NCBI GenBank assembly: GCA_030621805.1
Contig: JAUXGY010000107.1
Location: 1 to 6,443 of the forward strand
Direction of reading: 5' to 3'
DNA length: 6,443 nt
Source: Kiritimatiellales bacterium
GTDB taxonomy: Bacteria > Verrucomicrobiota > Kiritimatiellia > Kiritimatiellales > Pontiellaceae
Below the pieces are notes generated by a model that worked only from the letters and a program-made list of their open reading frames with translations, did no database searches and had not been told where the DNA came from. Positions within the stretch are counted from its first letter, which is position 1. The number at the start of each line of letters is the position of its first letter. A program made the position numbers and the translations under genes. Shown here piece by piece: positions 1 through 6,000 of the stretch.

Positions 1-1704
1 GGTATTATTGAGCTTGTCGAGAACCGCGACAGCCAAGTGGATGTATTCCTCTGGAGAGGCCGATGCCGGGCGGCTGCGCATGTGATGGTGATAGAGGTAG
101 AAGAGCGTTGTTTTGTCGATGTACCTTGCCTCGTCGAACAGATGAGCGAGCTGCTGGTCGGTGAGGCGTTTTTTATCCACCGGCTTGATTTTTGCATACT
201 TGCCGCTGAGTGTCTTCAAGTGGCCCACCCGCCGCGAATTTCCGGCTCCGTCAAAGCACTCGCGGGCCGCGTTGAACTCCTCCAGAACAAAATGCAGAAC
301 GCCCTTCTGTTCCAGCAGGTTTTGCAGTTTGACCGTATCGATATTTTTATCCAGACCGGTTTCCAATACCTGAATCATGGAGGGTGCGTTTACAAAGTCG
401 CGGCTCTTTACCGTATAAAGCACGGCTTCGCCCAGATCCGCACTGAGCTCCTTGCTCACCTTCTGCTCTTTCACATAGAGGCGGAGGTTTCTTTCGGCTT
501 CCTCGCGGGCGGCGACGGCGACGGCCTTTTCACGACTGATTGCCACTAAGTTGGCGCCCACGACCCCAGCAAGCAGGAGCAGAAAAAACATAAGCAGAAA
601 AGTGATGCGGCTGTGGCGTTGAATGAGTAGCGAAAGGTGGGTAACCGGCCCCGCATGTTCGGCTTCAGTGGGTAAACCGGAGAGGTAGCGCTGAATCTCC
701 TGCCGCAGGGCGAGTGCACTTTCATAGCGGCGGGACGGGTCGAGAGCGAGCGCTTGCATTGCCACGGCCACGAGACTGGCCGGAATATACTGTTCCGGTT
801 TTCGACGGCGGGGAGGCACCACATTACCTTTGCGCGTATTTTTAATGATTTCGTTGGCTGAAACCCCGTGCACCGGAAGATTGTGCGTTAGAAGCATGTA
901 GAGCACCGCTCCTAGCGCGTAGACATCTGTTTGCGGCGTTTTTTCGCCTCCGGCTTGCGTCTGCTCTGGTGCCATGAAGCCCGGGGTACCTTTCATGGTT
1001 CCCGAAAGGGTCATGTCGTTAAGAATATCTCCGTCGAGGAGGTCGGTGGATATACCGGAGGTATCTTCTGAAACATTGATCACGCGCGCCAGCCCCCAGT
1101 CGCATACGAGCACCTCGCCGAATTCCCCTCCCGCCTGGATATTGTCGGGCTTGATGTCTAGGTGCAGAACGTTCCGCGAATGCGCATAGGCGATGGCATC
1201 GCAAATCTTCATGAAAATATTGAGCAGCGTTTCTAAGGGATAGTTTCGGCGATAGGTTTCATCGCCATCGCGCAACTTTCCGAGAATAATTTTAAGGCTA
1301 TCGCCCGGCACCAACTCCATGGAGAAGAACGGGACACCCTCCGGGTCGACCCCCATATTGTACACCGGCATGATATTGGGGTGCGCCAGATTGGCCGTCA
1401 ACCGGGCTTCTCGCAGGAACTGTTCCTGATCATGGGGGCTCTGCGCGCGAACCGCACGGGCCATGGCTACGCGCCGGTCTAAACGGTGGTCGTAAACCAG
1501 TGTAATCTTTTTCTCGCCCCCTTCAGCGATCTTCCGAATCTCACGGTAGCGTGCAATACGGCCTTGCAGCGAATTTAAGATCGGTGTCAGCGAAGCCTCT
1601 TCCTCTTCCGACATTACTGAAGCTTCGGTGTCGTAGAGTTCCCGTAGCGTCTTGTTGCGTGTCAGGAACGCTTTCTCCAAATCCTTGTCCTTGTCATCCG
1701 CCAT
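1..1704 (-). CDS. Membrane-anchored Ser/Thr kinase-like protein with WNK-like lysine placement (C-terminus beyond window)
   Basis: The frame is open from the ATG at 1704 to base 1, giving 568 residues without a stop; the C-terminus lies outside the window. An AGGTGAG site 8 nt upstream supports this start. Domains: an acidic N-terminus (1-50), a Hanks-type kinase domain (about 53-340), one hydrophobic span (about 369-388), then a charged, probably helical extension (389-568 and on). Kinase landmarks: degenerate nucleotide loop AEGGEKK (60-66), VAMA (79-82) where VAxK is expected, alpha-C Glu99 in FLREAR, HLDIKPDN (181-188; Asp183, Lys185, Asn188), DWG (202-204), GTPGFMAPEQ (239-248) and DVYALG (260-265). 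The C-lobe looks catalytically competent, but the beta-3 lysine is Ala82 and Lys65 sits at the third-glycine position, as in WNK kinases. The kinase domain should be cytosolic and the extension extracytoplasmic or membrane-proximal. It follows a HAD phosphatase gene with a 13-nt gap. A pseudokinase is the alternative reading. Family assignment is secure; substrate and signal are unknown. Confidence 0.94.
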   Translation of the reverse strand, partial: MADDKDKDLEKAFLTRNKTLRELYDTEASVMSEEEEASLTPILNSLQGRIARYREIRKIAEGGEKKITLVYDHRLDRRVAMARAVRAQSPHDQEQFLREARLTANLAHPNIMPVYNMGVDPEGVPFFSMELVPGDSLKIILGKLRDGDETYRRNYPLETLLNIFMKICDAIAYAHSRNVLHLDIKPDNIQAGGEFGEVLVCDWGLARVINVSEDTSGISTDLLDGDILNDMTLSGTMKGTPGFMAPEQTQAGGEKTPQTDVYALGAVLYMLLTHNLPVHGVSANEIIKNTRKGNVVPPRRRKPEQYIPASLVAVAMQALALDPSRRYESALALRQEIQRYLSGLPTEAEHAGPVTHLSLLIQRHSRITFLLMFFLLLLAGVVGANLVAISREKAVAVAAREEAERNLRLYVKEQKVSKELSADLGEAVLYTVKSRDFVNAPSMIQVLETGLDKNIDTVKLQNLLEQKGVLHFVLEEFNAARECFDGAGNSRRVGHLKTLSGKYAKIKPVDKKRLTDQQLAHLFDEARYIDKTTLFYLYHHHMRSRPASASPEEYIHLAVAVLDKLNNT

Positions 1705-1712
1705 GAGAGATA

Positions 1713-1719
1713 CTCACCT
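1713..1719 (-). promoter_or_regulatory. Shine-Dalgarno of the kinase gene, touching the upstream stop codon
   Basis: AGGTGAG on the minus strand, 8 nt before the kinase ATG. Its first two bases lie within the TAG stop of the HAD phosphatase gene (1718-1720). Ribosomes ending the phosphatase would therefore arrive on this site, which suggests translational coupling of the two genes. Confidence 0.75.
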
Positions 1720-2359
1720 AGTCTGAGGGGAAAATTTCAAGGAGTTCGCGAGGATGTTCAACGAGGTGGTCGGGGTTAGACCGGGAGAGAGCCTCGGAGG
1801 TGTTGAGCCCCCATGTGACGGCAATGGATCTGGCGCCGGCGAGCCGCGCGCTTTCCACATCCACGGAGGTATCTCCCACATAGAAAAGGCTCTGCGGTTT
1901 AATCCCCCGCTCCTTGATGTATTTTTTAACCCGGCGCTTCTTGCTAAGAATGCTGCGGGTGGAATGCACCTCGTCGAACCAGTCGATGGAGTGCTGTCCA
2001 AGAAACGTATGCACGTTTTTGCTGCGGTTGGATGTGAGGATATCCATATGGTAACGGCCGCTTTCGTGGATCTGGGTCAGCACCTCCGCCAACCCTTCGG
2101 GGGGATGGATTTCATGAATATCCCGATGCATCAACCGCCGCGCATGGATGGCAACAATCGGCACCTTCCAAAGGGCCATACCAACGTGTTCGATAAACTC
2201 GTGAATAGTCAAATGCCGAACGGCCTCAATCTCCTCCTCGGGAAGATGGCGATAACCATAGACAGACGACAATCGGTTAAAAACCGTATGAATAAGCATC
2301 ATGGTTTCAGCCAGTGTGCCATCGAAATCGAATAAAATAGTGGGTCTTTGCTTATCCAT
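1718..2359 (-). CDS. HAD-superfamily phosphatase, phosphoglycolate phosphatase-like (subfamily IA)
   Basis: A complete 213-residue protein, the usual length for this family. Motif I is DFDGT (11-15): Asp11 is the expected nucleophile forming the phospho-aspartate, Asp13 the general acid/base. A helical cap domain follows (about 20-90). Motif II is TSN (109-111), motif III a lysine in the SKKRR stretch (139-143), and motif IV is VGDTSVD (161-167) with Asp163 and Asp167 to hold Mg2+. The C-terminal VTWG and PDHLVEHPRELL segments are typical of Gph-like members. It should be a soluble cytosolic Mg2+-dependent phosphatase acting on a small phosphorylated metabolite; the specific substrate cannot be read from sequence. 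Start: ATG with an AGGA site 9 nt upstream (2369-2372). It is the first gene of an apparent two-gene minus-strand operon with the kinase and is divergent from the cytochrome gene. Substrate-level names such as phosphoglycolate phosphatase are only the nearest family label. Confidence 0.93.
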   Translation of the reverse strand: MDKQRPTILFDFDGTLAETMMLIHTVFNRLSSVYGYRHLPEEEIEAVRHLTIHEFIEHVGMALWKVPIVAIHARRLMHRDIHEIHPPEGLAEVLTQIHESGRYHMDILTSNRSKNVHTFLGQHSIDWFDEVHSTRSILSKKRRVKKYIKERGIKPQSLFYVGDTSVDVESARLAGARSIAVTWGLNTSEALSRSNPDHLVEHPRELLEIFPSD

Positions 2360-2384
2360 AACGAAAAATCCTGCAATTCAACCT

Positions 2385-2390
2385 AGGAGG
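2385..2390 (+). promoter_or_regulatory. Strong Shine-Dalgarno-like AGGAGG upstream of an alternative cytochrome start
   Basis: A perfect AGGAGG lies 9 nt before an ATG at 2400 that is in frame with the cytochrome gene. It competes with the ATG at 2493, which begins an ideal signal peptide but lacks a purine-rich site in front. Either the protein has a 31-residue N-terminal extension, or this is a fortuitous motif in the divergent intergenic region. Confidence 0.5.
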
Positions 2391-2492
2391 AAATCTACTA
2401 TGGGAAGCGGCTCCAAGGCAAGAGACACCCTCCCAAATTCCAGACGGGGCAGACTGTACATTCACACCCTTTTCACGTATGAACCCCTGATT

Positions 2493-4880
2493 ATGAAATC
2501 ATCTTTATTTAAAACGATCATCTTCTCGCTCCTGCTCTCCGCAGGATCCTCTTCCTTTGCTCTCGACTTTACCGACCAAGGTGAATATGTGGGATCGCCC
2601 ACGTGTATTGCCTGCCACGAACGCTTCTACGAGTTGTGGAACACCTCGCACCATGGCAGTGCCATGCAGGCCTTCAGCGGAACCTTTGCCCGCACCCTTG
2701 TCCCGATGGAGAAAGAGATTAAAATCGGTGACGTGAGTTTTATTGTGGAGCTTAATTCCAGCGGTGGCGTACTGCATGAGACCCGCGCCGATGGCACAAA
2801 AAAAACCTATCCGGTTCTGCATGCACTCGGCGGGAAAAACGTTTACTTCTTCCTCGTCCCCTTGGAGAAGGGAAAGTTGCAGACCGCACCAGTCGCCTAT
2901 CATGTGCACAAGAAAATCTGGTACAACTCCACCGCCAGCATGATACGCCACTTCGGTGGAGGCGTACTCGACGAAGCGCTGGAATGGACCGACCGGCAGC
3001 TCACATTTAACACCGCCTGCCACGATTGCCACATTAGCCAGATGCGCAAGAACTACGACCCCGAAACCGATAGTTACTCCACCACATGGAGTGAGTCCGG
3101 CATTAACTGCGAGGTCTGCCACGGCCCCGCCGAGGCGCACATTAAGGCCGCCGAAGAGGCTGCTATAAATGGCAAAGAACTGACCGATCTAAAACTGCTG
3201 ACATTCCATGGCGACCTCAACGCCTTGGAACGCGATGCGACCTGCGCCCCCTGCCATGCCAAAATGGTTCCGCTCTCGCGTGATTTCACCCCCGGTGAAT
3301 TATTCTTCGATCACTATGATCTCCTTTCCTACGAAGACCCCGACTTCTTTGCCGATGGTCGAGACCTTGGCGAAAACTATACCCAGACCGGGTGGATGGC
3401 CAATCCATGCGCCAACGCCCAAAAACTTGAATGCATTCACTGCCACACCTCGAGCGGTCGCTTTCGCTTTGCTGACGAACCGAACAAGGCCTGTCTGCCC
3501 TGCCACGAAAAACGTGTGGATAACATTCTTGCCCACTCGCACCATGCCGCCAGCAACAACGTTACCTGCGTCGACTGCCACATGCCTAAAACCGCACAGG
3601 CACATATGCACCGCTCCGACCACACCTTCCGCCCTCCTTCCCCGGCGGCTACCCTCGAATTTGGTTCCCCCAATGCCTGCACCCTTTGCCACCACAATCC
3701 CGAAGCCATTAAAGGCGACTTCCACGGCCATAAAAAAGAGGATGTGGAGTGGGCCGCTACCTACGTGAAAGAGTGGTTCGGAAAGGACTCCGGTGCCGAC
3801 ATTCTGGAACTTGGCCATATCATTCAGGCCTGCCGCGATGGCGAATGGGCAAAGCTTCCGGAGATTCTTGCCTTCCTCGATAACCCCGCGTGCGACCAAG
3901 CCGCCAAGGTGAGCATCCTTCGTCTACTCAACAACTGCCCCGGCCCCGAAAAGTGGACCGCCATTCGCAAGCAACTTGACTCCAACTATGAATGGGTGCG
4001 CTCCGCCGCGGCCTCTTCACTCCAATACGATCAATCACCCGAAACCACCACAGCCCTTCTCAAAGCGGTTCAGGACAGATTCCGCACGGTGCGCATTCGC
4101 GCCGCCTCATCACTGCTCGACCGTGACCTTAGGAACCTCAGCGCGGACGAGCGCAAGACCTATGACACCGCGCATGCTGAATATTGGAACTCGCTTATTA
4201 TTTGGCCAGACCGGTGGTCCACCCACTACAACCAAGGCATCTACTACGACCGCACCGGCAAATCCGATAAATCCCTTGCCGCATACCAAAAGGCGATGGA
4301 TCTCCGTAATGATGTGATCCAGCCGATGATCAACGCTTCGATGGTTTATGCCCGCGCCGGCAACAGCACCAACGCCTACGAACTGCTGAATAAAGCGATC
4401 GGGATCGAACCTGAAAACCCCATGGTCAACTTTAACATCGCCCTGCTCGAAGCCGAGTTCGGGAAGATGGAGGATTGTGAAAAACATCTGCGCACGGCCC
4501 TCAAAACCGACCCGCAGATGGCGCAGGCCGCCTACAACCTCGGCGTATTGCTCTGCCAGAAAAAGGATGAAGAGGGTTTCCAATGGCTAAAAAGTGCGGC
4601 CGAACTGGTGCCGGAAAACTGGAATAACCTGTCATCCTACCTTTTCTTCCTCAAGCAAGCGAAGCGGACGAATGAGATTGAGGCCGCTCTTAAAACCGCG
4701 ATTACCAGCGGCCGCGCCGCTCCGGAAGCCTACTTTGCGCTTGCCGGAAACTACCAGCGTGAAGGCCTCCTCGCCGAAGCCGCCGAAATCTACAAGAAGG
4801 CCATGCTCGATCCGCGCCTTCCGATGGATGCCAAACGTTACGCCGCCCAAATGGAAAACCAGCTCCGCACTCAACCGTAG
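2493..4880 (+). CDS. Exported octaheme c-type cytochrome with HEAT-like and TPR repeats
   Basis: From the ATG at 2493 the product is 795 residues. A Sec signal peptide covers 1-23 (basic MKSSLFK, hydrophobic core, cleavage likely after SFA). Eight CxxCH heme sites follow, with first cysteines at 38, 176, 206, 251, 314, 334, 359 and 396. The first is split from the rest by about 135 residues of probable beta-rich sequence, the layout of cytochrome c554-like multiheme proteins. Nearby His residues (for example 53, 54, 348, 350, 351, 371, 373) are candidate axial ligands. Residues about 450-545 form HEAT-like helical repeats and about 576-776 roughly six TPRs, a probable protein-binding half. 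Role: extracytoplasmic electron transfer; donor, acceptor and any enzymatic activity are unknown. Similar cytochrome/HEAT/TPR fusions are known to me from PVC bacteria and acidobacteria, without an established function. The alternative start at 2400 has the better ribosome site, but the extra 31 codons use AGA for three of four arginines, unlike the mostly CGN gene body, so I favour 2493. Probably co-transcribed with the HELTH protein. Confidence 0.95.
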   Translation: MKSSLFKTIIFSLLLSAGSSSFALDFTDQGEYVGSPTCIACHERFYELWNTSHHGSAMQAFSGTFARTLVPMEKEIKIGDVSFIVELNSSGGVLHETRADGTKKTYPVLHALGGKNVYFFLVPLEKGKLQTAPVAYHVHKKIWYNSTASMIRHFGGGVLDEALEWTDRQLTFNTACHDCHISQMRKNYDPETDSYSTTWSESGINCEVCHGPAEAHIKAAEEAAINGKELTDLKLLTFHGDLNALERDATCAPCHAKMVPLSRDFTPGELFFDHYDLLSYEDPDFFADGRDLGENYTQTGWMANPCANAQKLECIHCHTSSGRFRFADEPNKACLPCHEKRVDNILAHSHHAASNNVTCVDCHMPKTAQAHMHRSDHTFRPPSPAATLEFGSPNACTLCHHNPEAIKGDFHGHKKEDVEWAATYVKEWFGKDSGADILELGHIIQACRDGEWAKLPEILAFLDNPACDQAAKVSILRLLNNCPGPEKWTAIRKQLDSNYEWVRSAAASSLQYDQSPETTTALLKAVQDRFRTVRIRAASSLLDRDLRNLSADERKTYDTAHAEYWNSLIIWPDRWSTHYNQGIYYDRTGKSDKSLAAYQKAMDLRNDVIQPMINASMVYARAGNSTNAYELLNKAIGIEPENPMVNFNIALLEAEFGKMEDCEKHLRTALKTDPQMAQAAYNLGVLLCQKKDEEGFQWLKSAAELVPENWNNLSSYLFFLKQAKRTNEIEAALKTAITSGRAAPEAYFALAGNYQREGLLAEAAEIYKKAMLDPRLPMDAKRYAAQMENQLRTQP

Positions 4881-4889
4881 ACGAAAGGC

Positions 4890-5600
4890 ATGTGGAAGTT
4901 CCTGAAAATGTTCATGGGTATTGCACTGCTTCCGGCATGCTGGGCCGTTTCATTTGCGGTATATAAGCTCTACCAAATTTCGGTAGAGTCGGCGGCCACC
5001 AGCGGATTCGAGAGTTGGGCGCTACCGTCGGGCTTTATACTTTGGGTGATTCTCTTTTTCCTGTTCCCCCGCCCATTCCGCACCTATGTACTGGGACACG
5101 AACTGACCCATGCACTGTGGTCAATCATGATGGGCGGCCGCGTCGGTAAAATCAAAGTAGGTAAGACGGGCGGCCATGTTGAGCTCACCCGAACCAACTT
5201 TATCATCACGCTGGCCCCCTACTTTTTCCCGTTCTACACCGTTTTGCTCATCGCAGCCTATTACCTCGCCGGCATCTGGCTAGATGTAGAGTCGCACAAG
5301 GTTTGGTGGCTCACCGCTGCTGGCATCACATGGGCCTTCCACATCACATTTACAATCCACATGCTGGCCGATCGGCAACCCGACATCCAAGAGCATGGCC
5401 GGATTTTTTCATACACTGTCATCTACCTAATGAATGTGCTGGTGATTGGCCTATGGATGGTCATGGTCGGCTCCCCGAAACTTGAAAGCCTAGGCGACCT
5501 ACTCGCCCACGAAAACGCGCTGGCCTACAACCACGCCTACTGGCAACTTCTTTCCGCATGGAACACCGTGGCTCAGTGGATTGAGCAGATGAAAGGATGA
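4890..5600 (+). CDS. Polytopic membrane protein with HExxH motif, M50-like putative metallopeptidase
   Basis: A complete 236-residue protein with about five hydrophobic segments (roughly 9-27, 46-60, 104-128, 137-159, 173-194). HELTH (70-74), just after the second span, is a zinc-binding HExxH motif: His70 and His74 would bind zinc and Glu71 would activate water. Asp161 or Asp165 in the ADRQPD stretch near the end of the fourth span is a candidate third ligand, and LAPYFFP (108-114) resembles the proline-containing loop of intramembrane M50 proteases. The textbook NxxPxxxxDG motif is not present, so a divergent M50B-like or DUF3267-like zincin is the best description, and an inactive relative is possible. 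It would act in or at the cytoplasmic membrane on an unknown protein. The gene starts 9 nt after the cytochrome stop. AAAGG (4884-4888) is only 1 nt from this ATG, so reinitiation after the cytochrome, or a start at 4908 with GGAAG 9 nt upstream, is possible. I keep 4890 because MWKFLK gives a normal basic N-terminus. Confidence 0.85.
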   Translation: MWKFLKMFMGIALLPACWAVSFAVYKLYQISVESAATSGFESWALPSGFILWVILFFLFPRPFRTYVLGHELTHALWSIMMGGRVGKIKVGKTGGHVELTRTNFIITLAPYFFPFYTVLLIAAYYLAGIWLDVESHKVWWLTAAGITWAFHITFTIHMLADRQPDIQEHGRIFSYTVIYLMNVLVIGLWMVMVGSPKLESLGDLLAHENALAYNHAYWQLLSAWNTVAQWIEQMKG

Positions 5601-5620
5601 GTCAAAAAACGGACGGGGCC

Positions 5621-5704
5621 GGCGGAATCTACGACGCAGGCGGGAACACTTTACGACCAGAGCTCGGGCCGAAGCAAACCGCGAACGGCAAAAAAGATTC
5701 CGCC
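5621..5704. repeat. Perfect 10-bp inverted repeat (GGCGGAATCT / AGATTCCGCC)
   Basis: GGCGGAATCT at 5621-5630 is exactly complementary to AGATTCCGCC at 5695-5704, with 64 nt between the arms. Beyond one C-C mismatch, two more pairs are possible (5618-5619 with 5706-5707). It lies just after the HELTH gene stop, and the right arm lies inside the small minus-strand ORF. No T-run follows the right arm, so it is not a classical intrinsic terminator. It could fold as a long hairpin in the 3' UTR of the plus-strand transcript, or be chance. Confidence 0.45.
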
Positions 5705-5746
5705 CGCAACTGCAACCCCGAATAAAATAAATAGTCCTTTCCTCAT
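5651..5746 (-). CDS. Putative 31-residue single-span membrane small protein
   Basis: A complete 31-codon ORF ending in TAA. It reads as a basic start (MRKG), a hydrophobic stretch (about residues 5-20, LFILFGVAVAGGIFFA), then a basic, aromatic tail (VRGLLRPELWS). This is a normal single transmembrane helix flanked by positive charges. AGGAG (5752-5756) stands 5 nt before the ATG. Together, the ribosome site, the helix and the clean stop are more than expected of a chance ORF this short. It converges on the HELTH gene, 50 nt away tail to tail. I do not recognise the family. Small proteins like this often modulate a larger membrane complex, but no partner can be named. The plus-strand ORF in the same DNA (5597-5725) is less convincing. 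Confidence 0.5.
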   Translation of the reverse strand: MRKGLFILFGVAVAGGIFFAVRGLLRPELWS

Positions 5747-5751
5747 CTCAA

Positions 5752-5756
5752 CTCCT
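5752..5756 (-). promoter_or_regulatory. Shine-Dalgarno of the small membrane ORF
   Basis: AGGAG on the minus strand, 5 nt before the ATG at 5746. This spacing is good, and the site is the main reason to regard the 31-codon ORF as translated. Confidence 0.5.
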
Positions 5757-5815
5757 ATTAGCTATCCTTTTTCGGGTCTCTAGCCCAACTTCCGCGCCAT
5801 AAAAATGCGAGTTTT

Positions 5816-5828
5816 GTCCTGTAAGGAC
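5816..5828. repeat. Short hairpin (GTCCT-GTA-AGGAC) in a gene-free stretch
   Basis: A 5-bp perfect stem with a 3-nt loop, between the coding remnant and the small membrane ORF. There is no substantial T-run on either side, so it is at best a weak terminator or structured leader for the minus strand. The rest of 5757-5845 shows nothing I can assign. Confidence 0.25.
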
Positions 5829-5845
5829 TTACATAATCTCTGGCA

Positions 5846-6000
5846 CTACGTTTTCGCGCATTGGCGCACTCGATAGGTGCGAAGGCGAACCGGCAGGCCT
5901 TTCCAGTCGATCCCCAGCTGGGCGTAGATCATTTTCTGCTGTTCGCTGGGTCACCCGGCTTTCCGGATGTGGTGCTCGACCCCTTTGGCGGTAGGCACGA
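5846..6000 (-). pseudogene. Decayed C-terminal coding remnant, possibly of a transposase
   Basis: In one minus-strand frame, 5950-5846 reads PSEQQKMIYAQLGIDWKG followed by LPVRLRTYRVRQCAKT and a TAG stop. This reads like a genuine protein C-terminus, with codons typical of a coding region. The frame continues upstream as VPTAKGVEHHIRKAG but is broken by a TGA at 5953-5951, and there is no start or ribosome site. It is best read as the tail of a degraded gene lying between the LRR gene and the small membrane ORF. The style, a basic and aromatic end after an 'EQ..IY..LGIDW' segment, reminds me of transposase C-termini. That is an impression only; no family is assigned and no inverted repeats or target duplication are visible. 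Confidence 0.3.

Noticed and set aside
37..549. Plus-strand ORF of 170 codons
   Set aside because: It is antisense to the kinase's C-terminal extension, which is open over the whole stretch in a continuous 568-codon frame; the plus-strand product shows no domain and odd composition.
1459..1530. Calling the kinase a plain pseudokinase because VAxK is missing
   Set aside because: The lysine at the third-glycine position and the intact catalytic Asp, Lys, Asn and DWG Asp make a WNK-like active enzyme at least as likely.
1754..2335. Plus-strand ORF of 193 codons opposite the HAD phosphatase
   Set aside because: The minus strand carries all four HAD motifs; this frame is a mirror of it, without recognisable features.
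2360..2492. Sigma-70 promoters for the two divergent operons
   Set aside because: Promoters must lie here or just inside the genes, but no -35/-10 pair with acceptable match and spacing could be read on either strand.
2505..3899. Long minus-strand ORFs opposite the cytochrome
   Set aside because: They follow from the codon bias of the plus-strand gene, whose eight CxxCH motifs and signal peptide settle the coding strand.
5597..5725. Plus-strand 42-codon ORF overlapping the HELTH gene stop (ATGA overlap)
   Set aside because: The overlap is operon-like, but the purine run is directly against the ATG and the product is a low-complexity polar peptide. The minus-strand ORF in the same DNA has a proper ribosome site and a membrane helix.
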